Below, in pieces: positions 54,016 through 63,020 of a stretch of 64,000 nucleotides of DNA. Below the pieces are notes generated by a model, which saw only the letters and a list, made by a program, of their open reading frames with translations, did no database searches and was not told the DNA's origin. Position 1 is the first letter of the stretch. Every line of letters begins with the position of its first letter. This DNA is from Curtobacterium sp. MCLR17_007 (GTDB lineage: Bacteria > Actinomycetota > Actinomycetes > Actinomycetales > Microbacteriaceae), in the NCBI RefSeq assembly GCF_003234655.2, contig NZ_CP126271.1, forward strand, positions 3,596,001 to 3,660,000, in the 5' to 3' direction. The translations under genes and the position numbers were made by a program.

Positions 54016-54603
54016 ATGACCGACATCGACTGGACCACCGGCACCTGGACGAACGCTCCCACCCGAGTGGAGATCACCGACGACGGGATGCACGTCACCG
54101 CGGTCGAGGAGAGCGATGCCTGGCGCATCACCTCCTACGGCTTCGTGCACGACACCGAGCACGCGCTGCTCACACCGTTCGAGCAGGACACGGCGATGGA
54201 GGTCGCGTTCCACCTGGACTTCTCCGCCCAGTTCGACCAGGCCGGCATCTTCGTCAAGGTCGACGAGACCACGTGGACCAAGGCCGGCGTCGAGCGCAGC
54301 GACGGGGCGGACAGCCTCGGCGCCGTGGTCACCCGCGATGTGTCGGACTGGTCCCTCGCGCCCGTTCCCGGGTGGCACGGGCGGCTCGTCACCGTCCGCG
54401 CCAGCCGCTCCGGCGACGCGTTGACCATCCGTGCCCGGGTCGACGACGAGCCCTCGCGTCTGGTGCGGGTCGCCCCCCTCGACCCCGACGCCGCGGTGTC
54501 CGCGGGGCCGATGTGCTGCGCGCCGTCGCGGGCCGACCTCACCGTGCACTTCACGGCCTGGCGGACCGGCCCCGCAGACGCGAGCCTGCACCCGGACGAC
54601 TGA
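54016..54603 (+). CDS. DUF1349 (concanavalin-like) protein
   Basis: A 195-residue protein of the DUF1349 beta-sandwich family: SDAWRITSYGFVHDTEHALL, EVAFHLDFSAQFDQAGIFVKVDETTWTKAGVE and SAGPMCCAPSRADLTVHFTAW match its conserved blocks, including the QAG.F and KAG.E strands and the double Cys near the end. Relatives are often called regulation-of-enolase proteins without proof. TACCGT six bases before the ATG indicates a leaderless transcript. Confidence 0.9.
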   Translation: MTDIDWTTGTWTNAPTRVEITDDGMHVTAVEESDAWRITSYGFVHDTEHALLTPFEQDTAMEVAFHLDFSAQFDQAGIFVKVDETTWTKAGVERSDGADSLGAVVTRDVSDWSLAPVPGWHGRLVTVRASRSGDALTIRARVDDEPSRLVRVAPLDPDAAVSAGPMCCAPSRADLTVHFTAWRTGPADASLHPDD

Positions 54604-54651
54604 CGCGACCGCGCACCGGCGTGCAGGCAGTGCCGCTGGCATACTGACGAC

Positions 54652-57384
54652 GTGACGATGGCGCAGCCCGTCATCGGGCGTGAGCGGGAGACGGCCGTCC
54701 TCCGGGATGCCGTCCGCGACGTCGCCGGCGGCGGATCCGCGTTCGTGGTGGACGGTGAAGCGGGCATCGGGAAGTCATCGCTCGTCGCCGCGGTCGTCGC
54801 GGACGCGAGCAGCCACGGTCTCCGGGTCCTCACGACCACCGGCACCCTGGCCGAGTCCGCCGAGCCGTACACCGCGCTCCACCTGCTCCTGTACCCGCTC
54901 CGCGACGGCATCGGGGACCTCCCGGCACCGCAGCGGCAGGCGTTGGAGGTGGTGTTCGGGCGCACGTCGGGCGACCAGCCCTCGCCGCTGCTCGCGGGAC
55001 TCGCAGCCCTCACGTTGCTCTCCGACGCTGCCGCCGCTCATCCGCTCCTGGTCGTCGCCGAGGACCTGCACTGGGTCGACGCGCCCTCCGAGTGGGCACT
55101 CCGGATGCTGGCCCGTCGCGTCGGTGAGGACCCGGTCGTCATGGTCATGACCACGCGGGACACCGCAACTGCGCAGGACCCCGGTCTCCGACGTCTGCAC
55201 CTCGCCCCGCTCGATGATTCGGCTGCCGACGAACTGCTCGAAACCGTGCCGGGAGCGCCGCGGGGGCCGGCGCGACGCGACCTCGTACTCCGAGCCGAGG
55301 GCAACCCGCTGGCGCTGCACGAACTCGGCCGGTCGGCATCCGGGGGACGGCCCCGAGAGCGCCCGGTCGTCGGTCGGGTCGAGCAGGAGTTCGCCGATCG
55401 GTACGCGGAGCTGGACCAGACCGTCCGGTTGGCGATCCTCGCCGTGGCACTGTCTGGCGGGACCAGCGCAGAGGAGGCGGCCCGGGTCGCCGCACGGGCC
55501 ATCGGGCGGTTCCCGACGCCGACGTGGACCGAGCAGGCCTCGGCATCGTCGCTGCTCGAGTGGGCCGCGCCACGCGGGATCCGCTTCCGGCACCCGCTCG
55601 TGCAGTCAGCAGTCCTGTCGGCGTCGTCACCGACGGAGCGGACCGCGGTCCTGCGGTCCCTCGTGCTCGAACACGAGGACGACCCGGCGCGCACGGTCTG
55701 GTGGCGCGCCGAGCTCGCCACCGGTCACGACGATCCCCTGGCCGAGGAGATCACCGCGCTCGGCGTCGGACGGACGGCGATGTCCGACCCCCTCGTCGCG
55801 AGCCGGGCGTACGAACGAGCGGCCGAGCTCTCGTCGGACGTCGCCGCGCGGGTCGAGCGGCGCATCGTCGCGGCCGAGCTCGCGGGGCTGTCCGGCCGGG
55901 TGTCGGAAGCGGCGCTCCTCGTGCAGCGAGCGCGCGAGGAGGCCCCGGACCCGCTGCTCGCGGCGCGCGCGGCCTGGGTCGCCGAGACCCTGCCGACCGG
56001 CCGGACGGGGCTCGCCCTGGGCGACCTCGGCCCGGCTCTCCACGCCGTGTCCGCGATGCAGGCAGCTGGCGGGGTCGAACACGCCACCGCCGCGTTGCTG
56101 CACCTGGCCGCGATCGCCTGGGACCACACCACCGAGGCGGACCCCGGCGACCCCATGCTCGTCGTCGTCGAGGCCCTCGGGCTCCCGGACGACGACCCGC
56201 GGTCGATCCTGCTGGCGGCCCGGACCGAGCCGGTGGCCCGGGGCGACCAGGTCATGGAACGTGCACTCGCCGCGGCACCGCACGCCGACGACGAGGAGTC
56301 CGCCTGGCTGCTCGGCTACGCCCTCAACCTGGTCGGGGAGATCGAGACCGCCCGTGTCCTGCTCGACCGAGCCCTCGCGAGCATGCAGGCACGCGGGGAA
56401 CTGCGGACGTTCCCCCAGGCGCTCATGGGGACCTCCTTCACCACCTCGCTCGCCGGGGACGTCGCACGGGCGCGCGCCCTCGCGGGACAGGCCGTGGCGC
56501 TCGGCGGTGACCTGGGCGATCCGGGCTTCTCCGCTGCGGCGCGGTGCGCGCTCGCCTGGTTCGACGCACTCGACGGGGAACTGCCCGACCTCGAGCGGAT
56601 CACCGGTGGGACCGAGGCGGGCGCGCAGGTGCTCCGCTCCAGCGCCATGCGCGCGACGGTCCTCGGCGCCGAGGGGGCGGCGCACCTGGTCTCCGGTCGG
56701 GCGACGGAGGCCCTGGAGCGCCTCCGGTGTCTGCTCGACCCGGACCACGACGCCCACAACCCGTCGTTCGCGGTGCTGACCTCCCACGACTTCGTCGACG
56801 CCGCACTGGAGTCGGGCAACCGGGCGGACGCCGAGCAGCGGTTGGCCGACCTCGAGGGGCTCCACGCGCGCTGGCACACGCCCATGGTGCGGACGGCGGT
56901 CGACTACGCCCGGCTCGCACTCATCGCCGACGACGAACTCGAGTCGGCATGGGCGACCCTGCAGCACGAACGCTGGCCGATGCCCTACCTGCAGGCCCGC
57001 GCGCTCCTCCGACTCGGGCGCCGCCTGCGTCGGGCCGGCCGGAACGACGTCGCCCGCGCCGCACTCCACGCCGCCCAGGAACGGTTCCGGGCGATGCCCG
57101 CGCCGGCATGGGAGGAGCACACGCGCGACGCCCTCCGGGCCGCCGGGGAGCGCCTGCCGACGGCCCGGCGCCGCAGCGTCGAGCTGCTGACCCCGCAGGA
57201 GTTCCGCGTCTGCACGCTCGCGGCGCGGGGCATGAGCAACCGGGCCATCGGCGAGCACCTCTTCGTCTCGCCCCGGACGGTGGGTGCGCACCTCTACGCC
57301 GCGTTCCAGAAGCTCGGGATCTCGACCCGGCAGCAGCTGCCGGCAGTCCTCGCGACCGACGGCGGGCAGGCGGCGGACGACTAG
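54652..57384 (+). CDS. LuxR-type ATPase regulator (LAL/STAND family)
   Basis: A 910-residue large LuxR-like regulator. An N-terminal AAA/STAND ATPase has Walker A GEAGIGKSS at about 35-43 and Walker B LVVAEDLHW near 132-140, then a long helical TPR-like middle (about 300-830). A C-terminal LuxR helix-turn-helix (about 845-900) contains LTPQEFRVCTLAARGMSNRAIG and VSPRTVGAHLYAAFQKLGIS, read in pieces. Such regulators respond to ligands bound by the TPR region and often activate secondary-metabolism genes. CATACT six bases before GTG 54652 fits a leaderless start; ATG 54658 is the alternative. Confidence 0.92.
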   Translation: MTMAQPVIGRERETAVLRDAVRDVAGGGSAFVVDGEAGIGKSSLVAAVVADASSHGLRVLTTTGTLAESAEPYTALHLLLYPLRDGIGDLPAPQRQALEVVFGRTSGDQPSPLLAGLAALTLLSDAAAAHPLLVVAEDLHWVDAPSEWALRMLARRVGEDPVVMVMTTRDTATAQDPGLRRLHLAPLDDSAADELLETVPGAPRGPARRDLVLRAEGNPLALHELGRSASGGRPRERPVVGRVEQEFADRYAELDQTVRLAILAVALSGGTSAEEAARVAARAIGRFPTPTWTEQASASSLLEWAAPRGIRFRHPLVQSAVLSASSPTERTAVLRSLVLEHEDDPARTVWWRAELATGHDDPLAEEITALGVGRTAMSDPLVASRAYERAAELSSDVAARVERRIVAAELAGLSGRVSEAALLVQRAREEAPDPLLAARAAWVAETLPTGRTGLALGDLGPALHAVSAMQAAGGVEHATAALLHLAAIAWDHTTEADPGDPMLVVVEALGLPDDDPRSILLAARTEPVARGDQVMERALAAAPHADDEESAWLLGYALNLVGEIETARVLLDRALASMQARGELRTFPQALMGTSFTTSLAGDVARARALAGQAVALGGDLGDPGFSAAARCALAWFDALDGELPDLERITGGTEAGAQVLRSSAMRATVLGAEGAAHLVSGRATEALERLRCLLDPDHDAHNPSFAVLTSHDFVDAALESGNRADAEQRLADLEGLHARWHTPMVRTAVDYARLALIADDELESAWATLQHERWPMPYLQARALLRLGRRLRRAGRNDVARAALHAAQERFRAMPAPAWEEHTRDALRAAGERLPTARRRSVELLTPQEFRVCTLAARGMSNRAIGEHLFVSPRTVGAHLYAAFQKLGISTRQQLPAVLATDGGQAADD

Positions 57385-57435
57385 GTCATCCGGCGGCAGA
57401 TCTCGGTCACCACGACCGATGTGCACCGGTGGTGC

Positions 57436-57461
57436 CGGTCCGTACCGTCACGAGCGGACCG
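57436..57461. promoter_or_regulatory. Inverted repeat upstream of hydrolase operon
   Basis: CGGTCCG and CGGACCG separated by 12 bases, 59 bases ahead of the hydrolase gene at 57520. It may be a binding site of the adjacent LuxR-type regulator, but only position supports this. Confidence 0.35.
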
Positions 57462-57519
57462 ACACCCACCCACCGACGCAGGTTCGGGCCACCGGCTCCG
57501 GACCAGAAAGGACCGCGCC

Positions 57520-58236
57520 ATGCCCGGATCCCCCACCATCGTCCTCGTCCACGGGGCGTTCGCCGACGCCTCCAGCTGGGCTCCCGTCACGAGGCTCCTG
57601 CTCGACCAGGGCCACCAGGTCCTCGTCCCGCCGGTGTTCAACCGCAGCCTGTCCGGCGACGCGGCGTACATCCGGTCGTTCGTCGAGCAGATCGACGGAC
57701 CGGTCCTGCTCGCCGGGCACTCCTACGGAGGTGCGATCCTCACGGTCGCCGGCGTCGCGGAGAACGTCGTCGGCCTGGTGTTCGTCGCCGCGTACGCACT
57801 CGAAGAGGGTGAGAGCCTCGGTGCGCTCCAGGGCGGCTTCCCCGACAGCGACCTCGCCGGGGCCCTCGTGTACTCGCCGTACCCGGTCGACGGCGCCGAA
57901 CCCGGCACGGACGTCTCCGTTGCCGTCGACCGCTTCCCGGCGGTCTTCGCGGGCGGCCTCGACCCGGCGCGCGCGGAGGTCCTCGCGGTCTCGCAGCGTC
58001 CGCTGTCCGCGGTCGCGTTCGGCGAGCCGGCCTCCGCGGCAGCGTGGAAGACGAAGCCGTCCTGGGGCATCGTCTCGAGCGCCGACCACACCATCAACCC
58101 GGACGTCGAGCGCTTCGGCTACCAGCGGGCCGGGGTCCGCAGGGTCGTCGAGCTCGATGCGCCGCACCTGGTGATGCAGACCCACCCCGCCGAGGTCGCA
58201 GCGGTCATCACCGACGCGATCACCGAACTCGGCTGA
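57520..58236 (+). CDS. Alpha/beta hydrolase
   Basis: A 238-residue hydrolase of the small esterase type: PTIVLVHGAFADASSW for the oxyanion loop, Ser68 in LAGHSYGGAILT, SSADHTINPD as the acid region and DAPHLVMQTHP for His. It is close to the family of salicylate-esterase-like or PvdP-type alpha/beta hydrolases. AAAGGA eight bases before the ATG is the ribosome binding site. The next gene follows after 46 bases on the same strand and encodes another alpha/beta hydrolase, so they probably form an operon. Confidence 0.9.
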   Translation: MPGSPTIVLVHGAFADASSWAPVTRLLLDQGHQVLVPPVFNRSLSGDAAYIRSFVEQIDGPVLLAGHSYGGAILTVAGVAENVVGLVFVAAYALEEGESLGALQGGFPDSDLAGALVYSPYPVDGAEPGTDVSVAVDRFPAVFAGGLDPARAEVLAVSQRPLSAVAFGEPASAAAWKTKPSWGIVSSADHTINPDVERFGYQRAGVRRVVELDAPHLVMQTHPAEVAAVITDAITELG

Positions 58237-58282
58237 CCCACCACACCGATCCAGACCCGACGACCATCCAGAGGAGAACGAC

Positions 58283-59119
58283 ATGGGATTCGTGACCACC
58301 GACGACGGTGCAGAGATCTACTTCAAGGACTGGGGCAGCCCCGACGCCCAGCCGATCGTGTTCCACCACGGGTGGCCGCTGTCGTCCGACGACTGGGACG
58401 CGCAGATGCTGTACTTCCTGGCCGAGGGGTTCCGCGTGGTCGCCTCGGACCGACGGGGCCACGGGCGCTCGTCGCAGATCGGCACCGGGCACGACATGGA
58501 CCACTACGCCAGCGACGTCTCGGCCGTCGTCGAGCACCTCGACCTGCACGACGCCGTCCACGTCGGCCACTCGACCGGCGGTGGCCAGGTCGCCCGCTAC
58601 GTCGCCCGGTACGGCCAGCCGCAGGGCCGGGTCGCCAAGGCCGTCCTCGTGTCCGCCGTCCCGCCGCTCATGGTCAAGACCGAGGCCAACCCCGAGGGCA
58701 CCGACATCTCGGTGTTCGACGGCTTCCGACAGGCGCTGGCTGCGAACCGCGCCGAGTTCTTCCAGGCGGTGGCCTCCGGCCCGTTCTACGGCTTCAACCG
58801 TCCGGGCGCGACGACGTCGCAGCCGGTGGTCGACAACTGGTGGCGACAGGGCATGACGGGCAGCGCACTCGCGCACTACGAGGGCATCAAGGCGTTCTCG
58901 GAGACGGACCAGACCGAGGACCTGCAGGCCATCACCGTGCCCGTCCTGGTCCTGCAGGGCGACGACGACCAGGTGGTGCCGTACAAGGACGCCTCCCTGA
59001 AGCAGGCGGAACTCCTCAGCGACGCGACGCTCAAGGTCTACGAGGGCTACCCGCACGGCATGCTGACGACGCACGCCGACGTCATCAACCCCGACATCCT
59101 GGCGTTCATCCGCGGCTGA
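58283..59119 (+). CDS. Non-heme chloroperoxidase-like alpha/beta hydrolase
   Basis: A 278-residue enzyme of the perhydrolase/chloroperoxidase family. It starts MGFVTTDDGAEIYFKDWG and continues PIVFHHGWPLSSDDWD. The triad is Ser97 in GHSTGGG, an Asp in LQGDDDQVVP (about 227-229) and His258 in YPHGML. With acetate and peroxide such enzymes make peracid that halogenates or oxidises substrates (family knowledge). AGAGGAG before the ATG is the ribosome binding site. A long terminator hairpin follows. Confidence 0.93.
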   Translation: MGFVTTDDGAEIYFKDWGSPDAQPIVFHHGWPLSSDDWDAQMLYFLAEGFRVVASDRRGHGRSSQIGTGHDMDHYASDVSAVVEHLDLHDAVHVGHSTGGGQVARYVARYGQPQGRVAKAVLVSAVPPLMVKTEANPEGTDISVFDGFRQALAANRAEFFQAVASGPFYGFNRPGATTSQPVVDNWWRQGMTGSALAHYEGIKAFSETDQTEDLQAITVPVLVLQGDDDQVVPYKDASLKQAELLSDATLKVYEGYPHGMLTTHADVINPDILAFIRG

Positions 59120-59147
59120 CGTGGACGACGCTGCGTCCGCAGCGGAC

Positions 59148-59207
59148 CGGACTGGAGGCCCGGTGCGGGTGAGCTGACCGGCTCACCGGCACCGGGCCTC
59201 CAGTCCG
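59148..59207. terminator. Long stem-loop terminator
   Basis: A 19-pair stem (59148-59166 with 59189-59207, CGGACTGGAGGCCCGGTGC) continues after one mismatch into a seven-pair stem (59168-59174 with 59181-59187) and a six-base loop. It is a diverged member of the gene-end family, 28 bases after the chloroperoxidase stop. Confidence 0.82.
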
Positions 59208-59276
59208 TCCGGCTGCGACCAACGGGTGTCCTGGCAGAGCATCCCTCGTTCCCACCTCGACTCGTAGGGTCGGCTC

Positions 59277-60173
59277 ATGACCACGAACCGCGACGACGTC
59301 AAGGACTTCCTCGTCAGCCGCCGTGCCCGGGTGCGTCCGGAACACGTCGGCCTGCCGGCGGGGCCGAACCGTCGGGTCGCCGGGCTGCGCCGCGGCGAGG
59401 TCGCGGTGCTCGCCGACGTCAGCGTGGAGTACTACTCCCGACTCGAGCGCGGCAACCTCTCCGGGGTCTCCGACAGCGTGCTGCACGCCGTCGCGGACGC
59501 GCTGCTGCTCGACGACGCCGAACGCGACCACCTGTTCGACCTCGCCCGCGCCGCGAACGCCTCCCCGGTGCGCGGCCTCCGACGCTCCAGCACGCCGAAG
59601 ACACTCCGTATCGGCCTGCAGTACGCTCTCGATGCCTTCACGGGCGGACCGGCGTTCATCCGGAACGACCGACTCGACATCCTGGGAGCGAACGCGCTGG
59701 GGCGGGCCCTGTACGCCGACCTCTTCCGCAGGGCGGCACGCCCGAACCTGGCCCGCGCCGCGTTCCTCGACCGCGACTGGGCCGACGCGTTCTACCCGAA
59801 CTGGGACCTCGCTGCGGACCAGAGCGTCGCGATCCTCCGCGCCGCCGCCGGCCACGACCCCCACGACCGGGACCTGCAGGACCTGATCGGCGAGCTCTCG
59901 ACGCTGAGCCCGGAGTTCCGGGCGAAGTGGGGCGCGCACGACGTCCGCCGGCACGCCACCGGGGAGAAGCACTTCGTGCACCCGGTCGTCGGTGCGCTCG
60001 ACCTGTTCTTCGAGGGCTCGCGGCTGATGAGCGACCCGAGCCTGAGCTTCCTCGTGTACACGGCGGAGCCCGGCTCGCCGACCGCCGACGCGCTCCGGCT
60101 GCTCGGGTCCCTGGACGCCACCGACCGGCTGGCGGCCGAAGCCGACGACAGCAGGGCGCACGCGGACACGTGA
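59277..60173 (+). CDS. MmyB-like helix-turn-helix regulator
   Basis: A 298-residue MmyB-like regulator like the one at 26711. The N-terminus is DVKDFLVSRRARVRPEHVG, the helix-turn-helix includes RVAGLRRGEVAVLADVSVEYYSRLERG, and the MltR ligand domain includes FIRNDRLDILGANALGRALYADLF and FRAKWGAHDVRRHATGEKHFVHPVVG, read in pieces. TAGGGT six bases before the ATG gives a leaderless start. No SDR lies immediately beside it, unlike the usual arrangement; the nearest candidate target is the upstream chloroperoxidase-like gene. Confidence 0.92.
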   Translation: MTTNRDDVKDFLVSRRARVRPEHVGLPAGPNRRVAGLRRGEVAVLADVSVEYYSRLERGNLSGVSDSVLHAVADALLLDDAERDHLFDLARAANASPVRGLRRSSTPKTLRIGLQYALDAFTGGPAFIRNDRLDILGANALGRALYADLFRRAARPNLARAAFLDRDWADAFYPNWDLAADQSVAILRAAAGHDPHDRDLQDLIGELSTLSPEFRAKWGAHDVRRHATGEKHFVHPVVGALDLFFEGSRLMSDPSLSFLVYTAEPGSPTADALRLLGSLDATDRLAAEADDSRAHADT

Positions 60174-60198
60174 TCCCGGGCCGCGGTCGCGACGACCT

Positions 60199-60246
60199 GT
60201 CGGACGGGAGGCCCGGTACCAGCTGGCACCGGACCTCCCGTCCGAC
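60199..60246. terminator. Imperfect 48-bp inverted-repeat terminator
   Basis: Arms 60199-60222 and 60223-60246 pair except at two positions (GGTACCAG and CCGGACC variants). It sits between the MmyB gene and the convergent broken monooxygenase gene. Confidence 0.78.
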
Positions 60247-60276
60247 ACATGGTCTGGACCCGCGTCGCGGCTCGTG

Positions 60277-61445
60277 TCAGACCGCCGGCATCCCCCCGAG
60301 CAGTTGCGCGTTGCGCGCCGCGATCGCCTCGGCGGTGTCCGGGAAGATCATCGGCAGCCCGAACTGCTCGGTCTCCTTCTGGATCTTCTCGGCGGTCGGT
60401 CGGAACGCGCGCTCGTACTCTGCGAAGGCGCGTTCGATGTCACCGTCGGTGGCGAGGAACGCGTCGTACAGGGCCGTCGCGCCCAGGATCGCGACCGACC
60501 CGCCCATCCCGGCCGCCGGAGACGGGCAGTACGCCGCGTCGCCGACGAGCGCGACCCGGCCGGAGGACCACCGCGGCAGCCGGTTCTGGCTGAGCTTGTC
60601 GAAGTAGAAGTTGTCGGCGGTGAGCGCCGGCTCGACCAGCCCGGTGAAGGGCTTGCCCGCGTCGGCGAACCGCTCGCGGATGATCTGCTTCTGCTGGTCG
60701 ACGTCGTGGTGGTCGTACCGGATCTCGTGGTCGGCGTGGAACACGAAGACGACGCGGTGGTGTCCTCGTAGGAGTTGAGCAGCAGCGTCCGTCCCGGGGT
60801 GTTCTGGATCCGTGAGGTCCACGGCGGGATCACCGTGCCGTCAACGATCGTGACGGACGTGTAGTGGTGCAGGAAGTGGCTGTGGTCCGCCTCGGGCCCG
60901 AACCGGAGTCGACGCACGCCGGAGTGGTTGCCGTCGCAACCGAGCACCATCGTGAAGTCCCGCGTCGCTCCGGTACGGAAGGCCGCGCGGACGCCGCCGG
61001 GGACGTCGGTGAGTTCGGTGATCGCGTCGTCGAAGACCACCTCGACGGTGCCCTCGGCCTCGGCCCACAGCACGGCGAGCAGGTCGTCGCGGTGGACCTC
61101 GACGTCGTCGTACCGGTGTACCTCGTAGTCGTCGATGACGAGCGTCCCGCTCGTGTCCTCCGGTTCCATTGCGGCGATCGGTGTGCCGTCGACGTCCGCG
61201 AACTCGGTCCGACGCGGTGGGAGCGCCCTGGCCCGGACGGCGGGGAGCACCCCCATGCGGTCGAAGATCGTCATCGCGTCGTTCCGCAGGTCAACCGGCG
61301 TGCCGCCCTTGCGCAGTCCGGGGGCGTTCTCGACGACGGTGACCCGGTAGCCCAGGCGCTGCATCCAGATCGCCGTCGTGAGGCCGGCGAAGCTCGCTCC
61401 GGAGACGAGCACCGTCCCAGGCTGGTCGTTCGTGGTGGTGTCCAT
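60277..61445 (-). pseudogene. FAD-dependent monooxygenase, frameshifted
   Basis: The reading frame starting at ATG 61445 gives VLVSGASFAGLTTAIWMQRLG and a further FAD monooxygenase body, reaching LLNSYEDTT near 60758. The C-terminal part, VVFVFHADHEIRY to GRVALVGDAAYCPSPAAGMGG and the end at 60277, lies in the next frame. Adding one C to the CC at 60756-60757 (minus strand, ACCACC to ACCACCC) joins them as EDTTRVVFVF, about 389 residues. No slippery heptamer is present, so it is a single-base deletion or a sequencing error, not programmed shifting. A divergent TetR and operators indicate an originally regulated gene. Confidence 0.85.
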
Positions 61446-61480
61446 GCCGTGCTCGCTTCCCACCCGGTCATCGGGTGATT

Positions 61481-61536
61481 CTTGTAGTGACTCCAACTTG
61501 CTGGACGGTACCACGGAAAGTTGGAGTGACCACAAG
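61481..61536. promoter_or_regulatory. Double operator of TetR/monooxygenase pair
   Basis: Arms 61481-61499 (CTTGTAGTGACTCCAACTT) and 61518-61536 are reverse complements at 17 of 19 positions. Each carries an imperfect palindrome (61482-61496; 61521-61535). The right site overlaps TTGGAG (61521-61526), which stands 17 bases before GAGGAT (61544-61549), a plausible promoter for the TetR gene. Confidence 0.65.
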
Positions 61537-61555
61537 TTCGTGCGAGGATCGTCCC

Positions 61556-62215
61556 ATGACGACGGCAACCAGCCTGCGCGAGCGGAAGAAGCAGGAGACA
61601 CGAGGACGTCTGGCGACGGTCGCAGCCCGGCTGTTCGCGGAGCACGGCTACGACGCCGTGTCGATGTCCGACGTTGCGCGGGCGGCGGGCGTCGCCGACC
61701 AGACGGTCTACAACTACTTCCCGACCAAGCCCGACCTGGTCCTCGACCGGGCCGACCAGATGCTCGAACGGTCGTGTCGTGCGGTTGCCGAGCGGGATCC
61801 GTCTCTGACGCCGGCCGACGCGCTCCGGGACCAGGTGCACGACGACATCGATCGGTTCCTGGCTCGGGACCCGTTCCTGGCACGCGGGGAGTACCCGACG
61901 CAGTCCGTGGTGAGCGACGCACTCCGCCGCTACGCGCTGCAGTTCCGGCACGCCCAGGCGGCGGCGATCGCGGCGACCATCCGCGAGACCGACCCGGAGA
62001 TCAACGAGCTCGTCGCCTTGGCGCACGCGACCGTCCTGGTCACGGTGATCCAGACCGTCACCGACCGGATCGGCGCGGTGGAGCTGTCCGACGCCGACCT
62101 GCCGGCGCTCGCCCGCGAACTCCACGAGGACGCCGAGGCCACGCTCGCCGACGCTGCCGAGAACTTCCGGGCGACGAAGGCGCGTGCCGTCGCAGGGGCT
62201 CGACGGCCGCGGTAA
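61556..62215 (+). CDS. TetR family transcriptional regulator
   Basis: A 219-residue TetR protein: VAARLFAEHGYDAVSMSDVARAAGVADQTVYNYFPTKPDLVLD is the DNA-binding domain with VYNYFPTK. A helical C-terminal domain (HAQAAAIAATIRETDPEINELVALAHATVLV) follows. The ATG has GAGGAT at six bases. It likely repressed the divergent, now frameshifted monooxygenase and itself. The downstream SDR starts nine bases after its stop with its own TAACGT box. Confidence 0.92.
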   Translation: MTTATSLRERKKQETRGRLATVAARLFAEHGYDAVSMSDVARAAGVADQTVYNYFPTKPDLVLDRADQMLERSCRAVAERDPSLTPADALRDQVHDDIDRFLARDPFLARGEYPTQSVVSDALRRYALQFRHAQAAAIAATIRETDPEINELVALAHATVLVTVIQTVTDRIGAVELSDADLPALARELHEDAEATLADAAENFRATKARAVAGARRPR

Positions 62216-62224
62216 CGTGCGGTC

Positions 62225-62989
62225 GTGACTGACAGCAACGGACACGGACCGCACCCGAAGGTCGCCGTCGTGACGGGTGGTGGCAGCGGCATCGGCAGGT
62301 CCGCAGCGCTCGCCCTGGCCGACGACGGCTGGACGGTCGTCATCGCCGGACGCCGAGCCGGACCGCTCGCCGAGGTCGCCGCGGACTCGACCCGGATCGT
62401 CCCGATCGTCGCGGACGTCTCCGTCGAGCCCGACGTCCAGCAGCTGTTCGACCAGACCGTGGAGCGCTTCGGCCGCGTCGACCTGCTCTTCAACAACGCC
62501 GGTGTCGGCGCACCCGCCACGCAGTTCGACGAGCTGGCCCTGGAGACGTGGAACACCGTGATGGCGACGACGCTGACCGGCTCGTTCCTGTGCGCCCGTG
62601 CGGCGTTCCGGGTGATGCGGTCGCAGGACCCGCAGGGCGGCCGGATCATCAACAACGGTTCGATCTCCGCGCACGCACCGCGCCCGCTCTCGGCGCCGTA
62701 CACGGTGGCGAAGCACGCCGTGGCCGGTCTCACGAAACAGCTCCAGCTCGACGGACGACCGTTCGGCATCGCGTGCGGCCAGATCGACATCGGCAACGCG
62801 GTCACCCCGATGACCGCCGGCGGCGGGGGCGGGACACTGCAGGCCGACGGCTCGGTGCGACCCGAAGCGACGATCGACGTCGGCGAGACCGGGCGCGCGA
62901 TCCGCTACATGGCCGGCCTGCCGGACGGGGTGAACGTGCCGAACCTGACGATCATGCCGACCACGATGCCGTTCGTCGGACGCGGCTGA
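62225..62989 (+). CDS. Short-chain dehydrogenase/reductase
   Basis: A 254-residue [22 protein letters not shown] near 13-31, AGRRAGPL after strand 2, LLFNNAGVG near 85-93, an [12 protein letters not shown] block and [15 protein letters not shown] for Tyr and Lys. A glycine run ([11 protein letters not shown]) follows. GTG 62225 has TAACGT six bases upstream (62213-62218), an internal leaderless promoter overlapping the TetR stop codon region. It may also be transcribed with the TetR gene. Confidence 0.92.
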   Translation: MTDSNGHGPHPKVAVVTGGGSGIGRSAALALADDGWTVVIAGRRAGPLAEVAADSTRIVPIVADVSVEPDVQQLFDQTVERFGRVDLLFNNAGVGAPATQFDELALETWNTVMATTLTGSFLCARAAFRVMRSQDPQGGRIINNGSISAHAPRPLSAPYTVAKHAVAGLTKQLQLDGRPFGIACGQIDIGNAVTPMTAGGGGGTLQADGSVRPEATIDVGETGRAIRYMAGLPDGVNVPNLTIMPTTMPFVGRG

Positions 62990-63020
62990 CCCGCTGCGAC
63001 CCGTCCGGCTCGGGCGTCGG

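Noticed and set aside
55627..57426. 599-codon frame antisense to the LuxR-type gene
   Set aside because: The sense frame has Walker and LuxR motifs; the antisense frame is Arg/Gly/His noise.
60277..61445. Programmed -1 frameshift joining the two monooxygenase halves
   Set aside because: The junction (ACCACCGCG) is not a slippery heptamer and no downstream pseudoknot is evident; a lost base is simpler.
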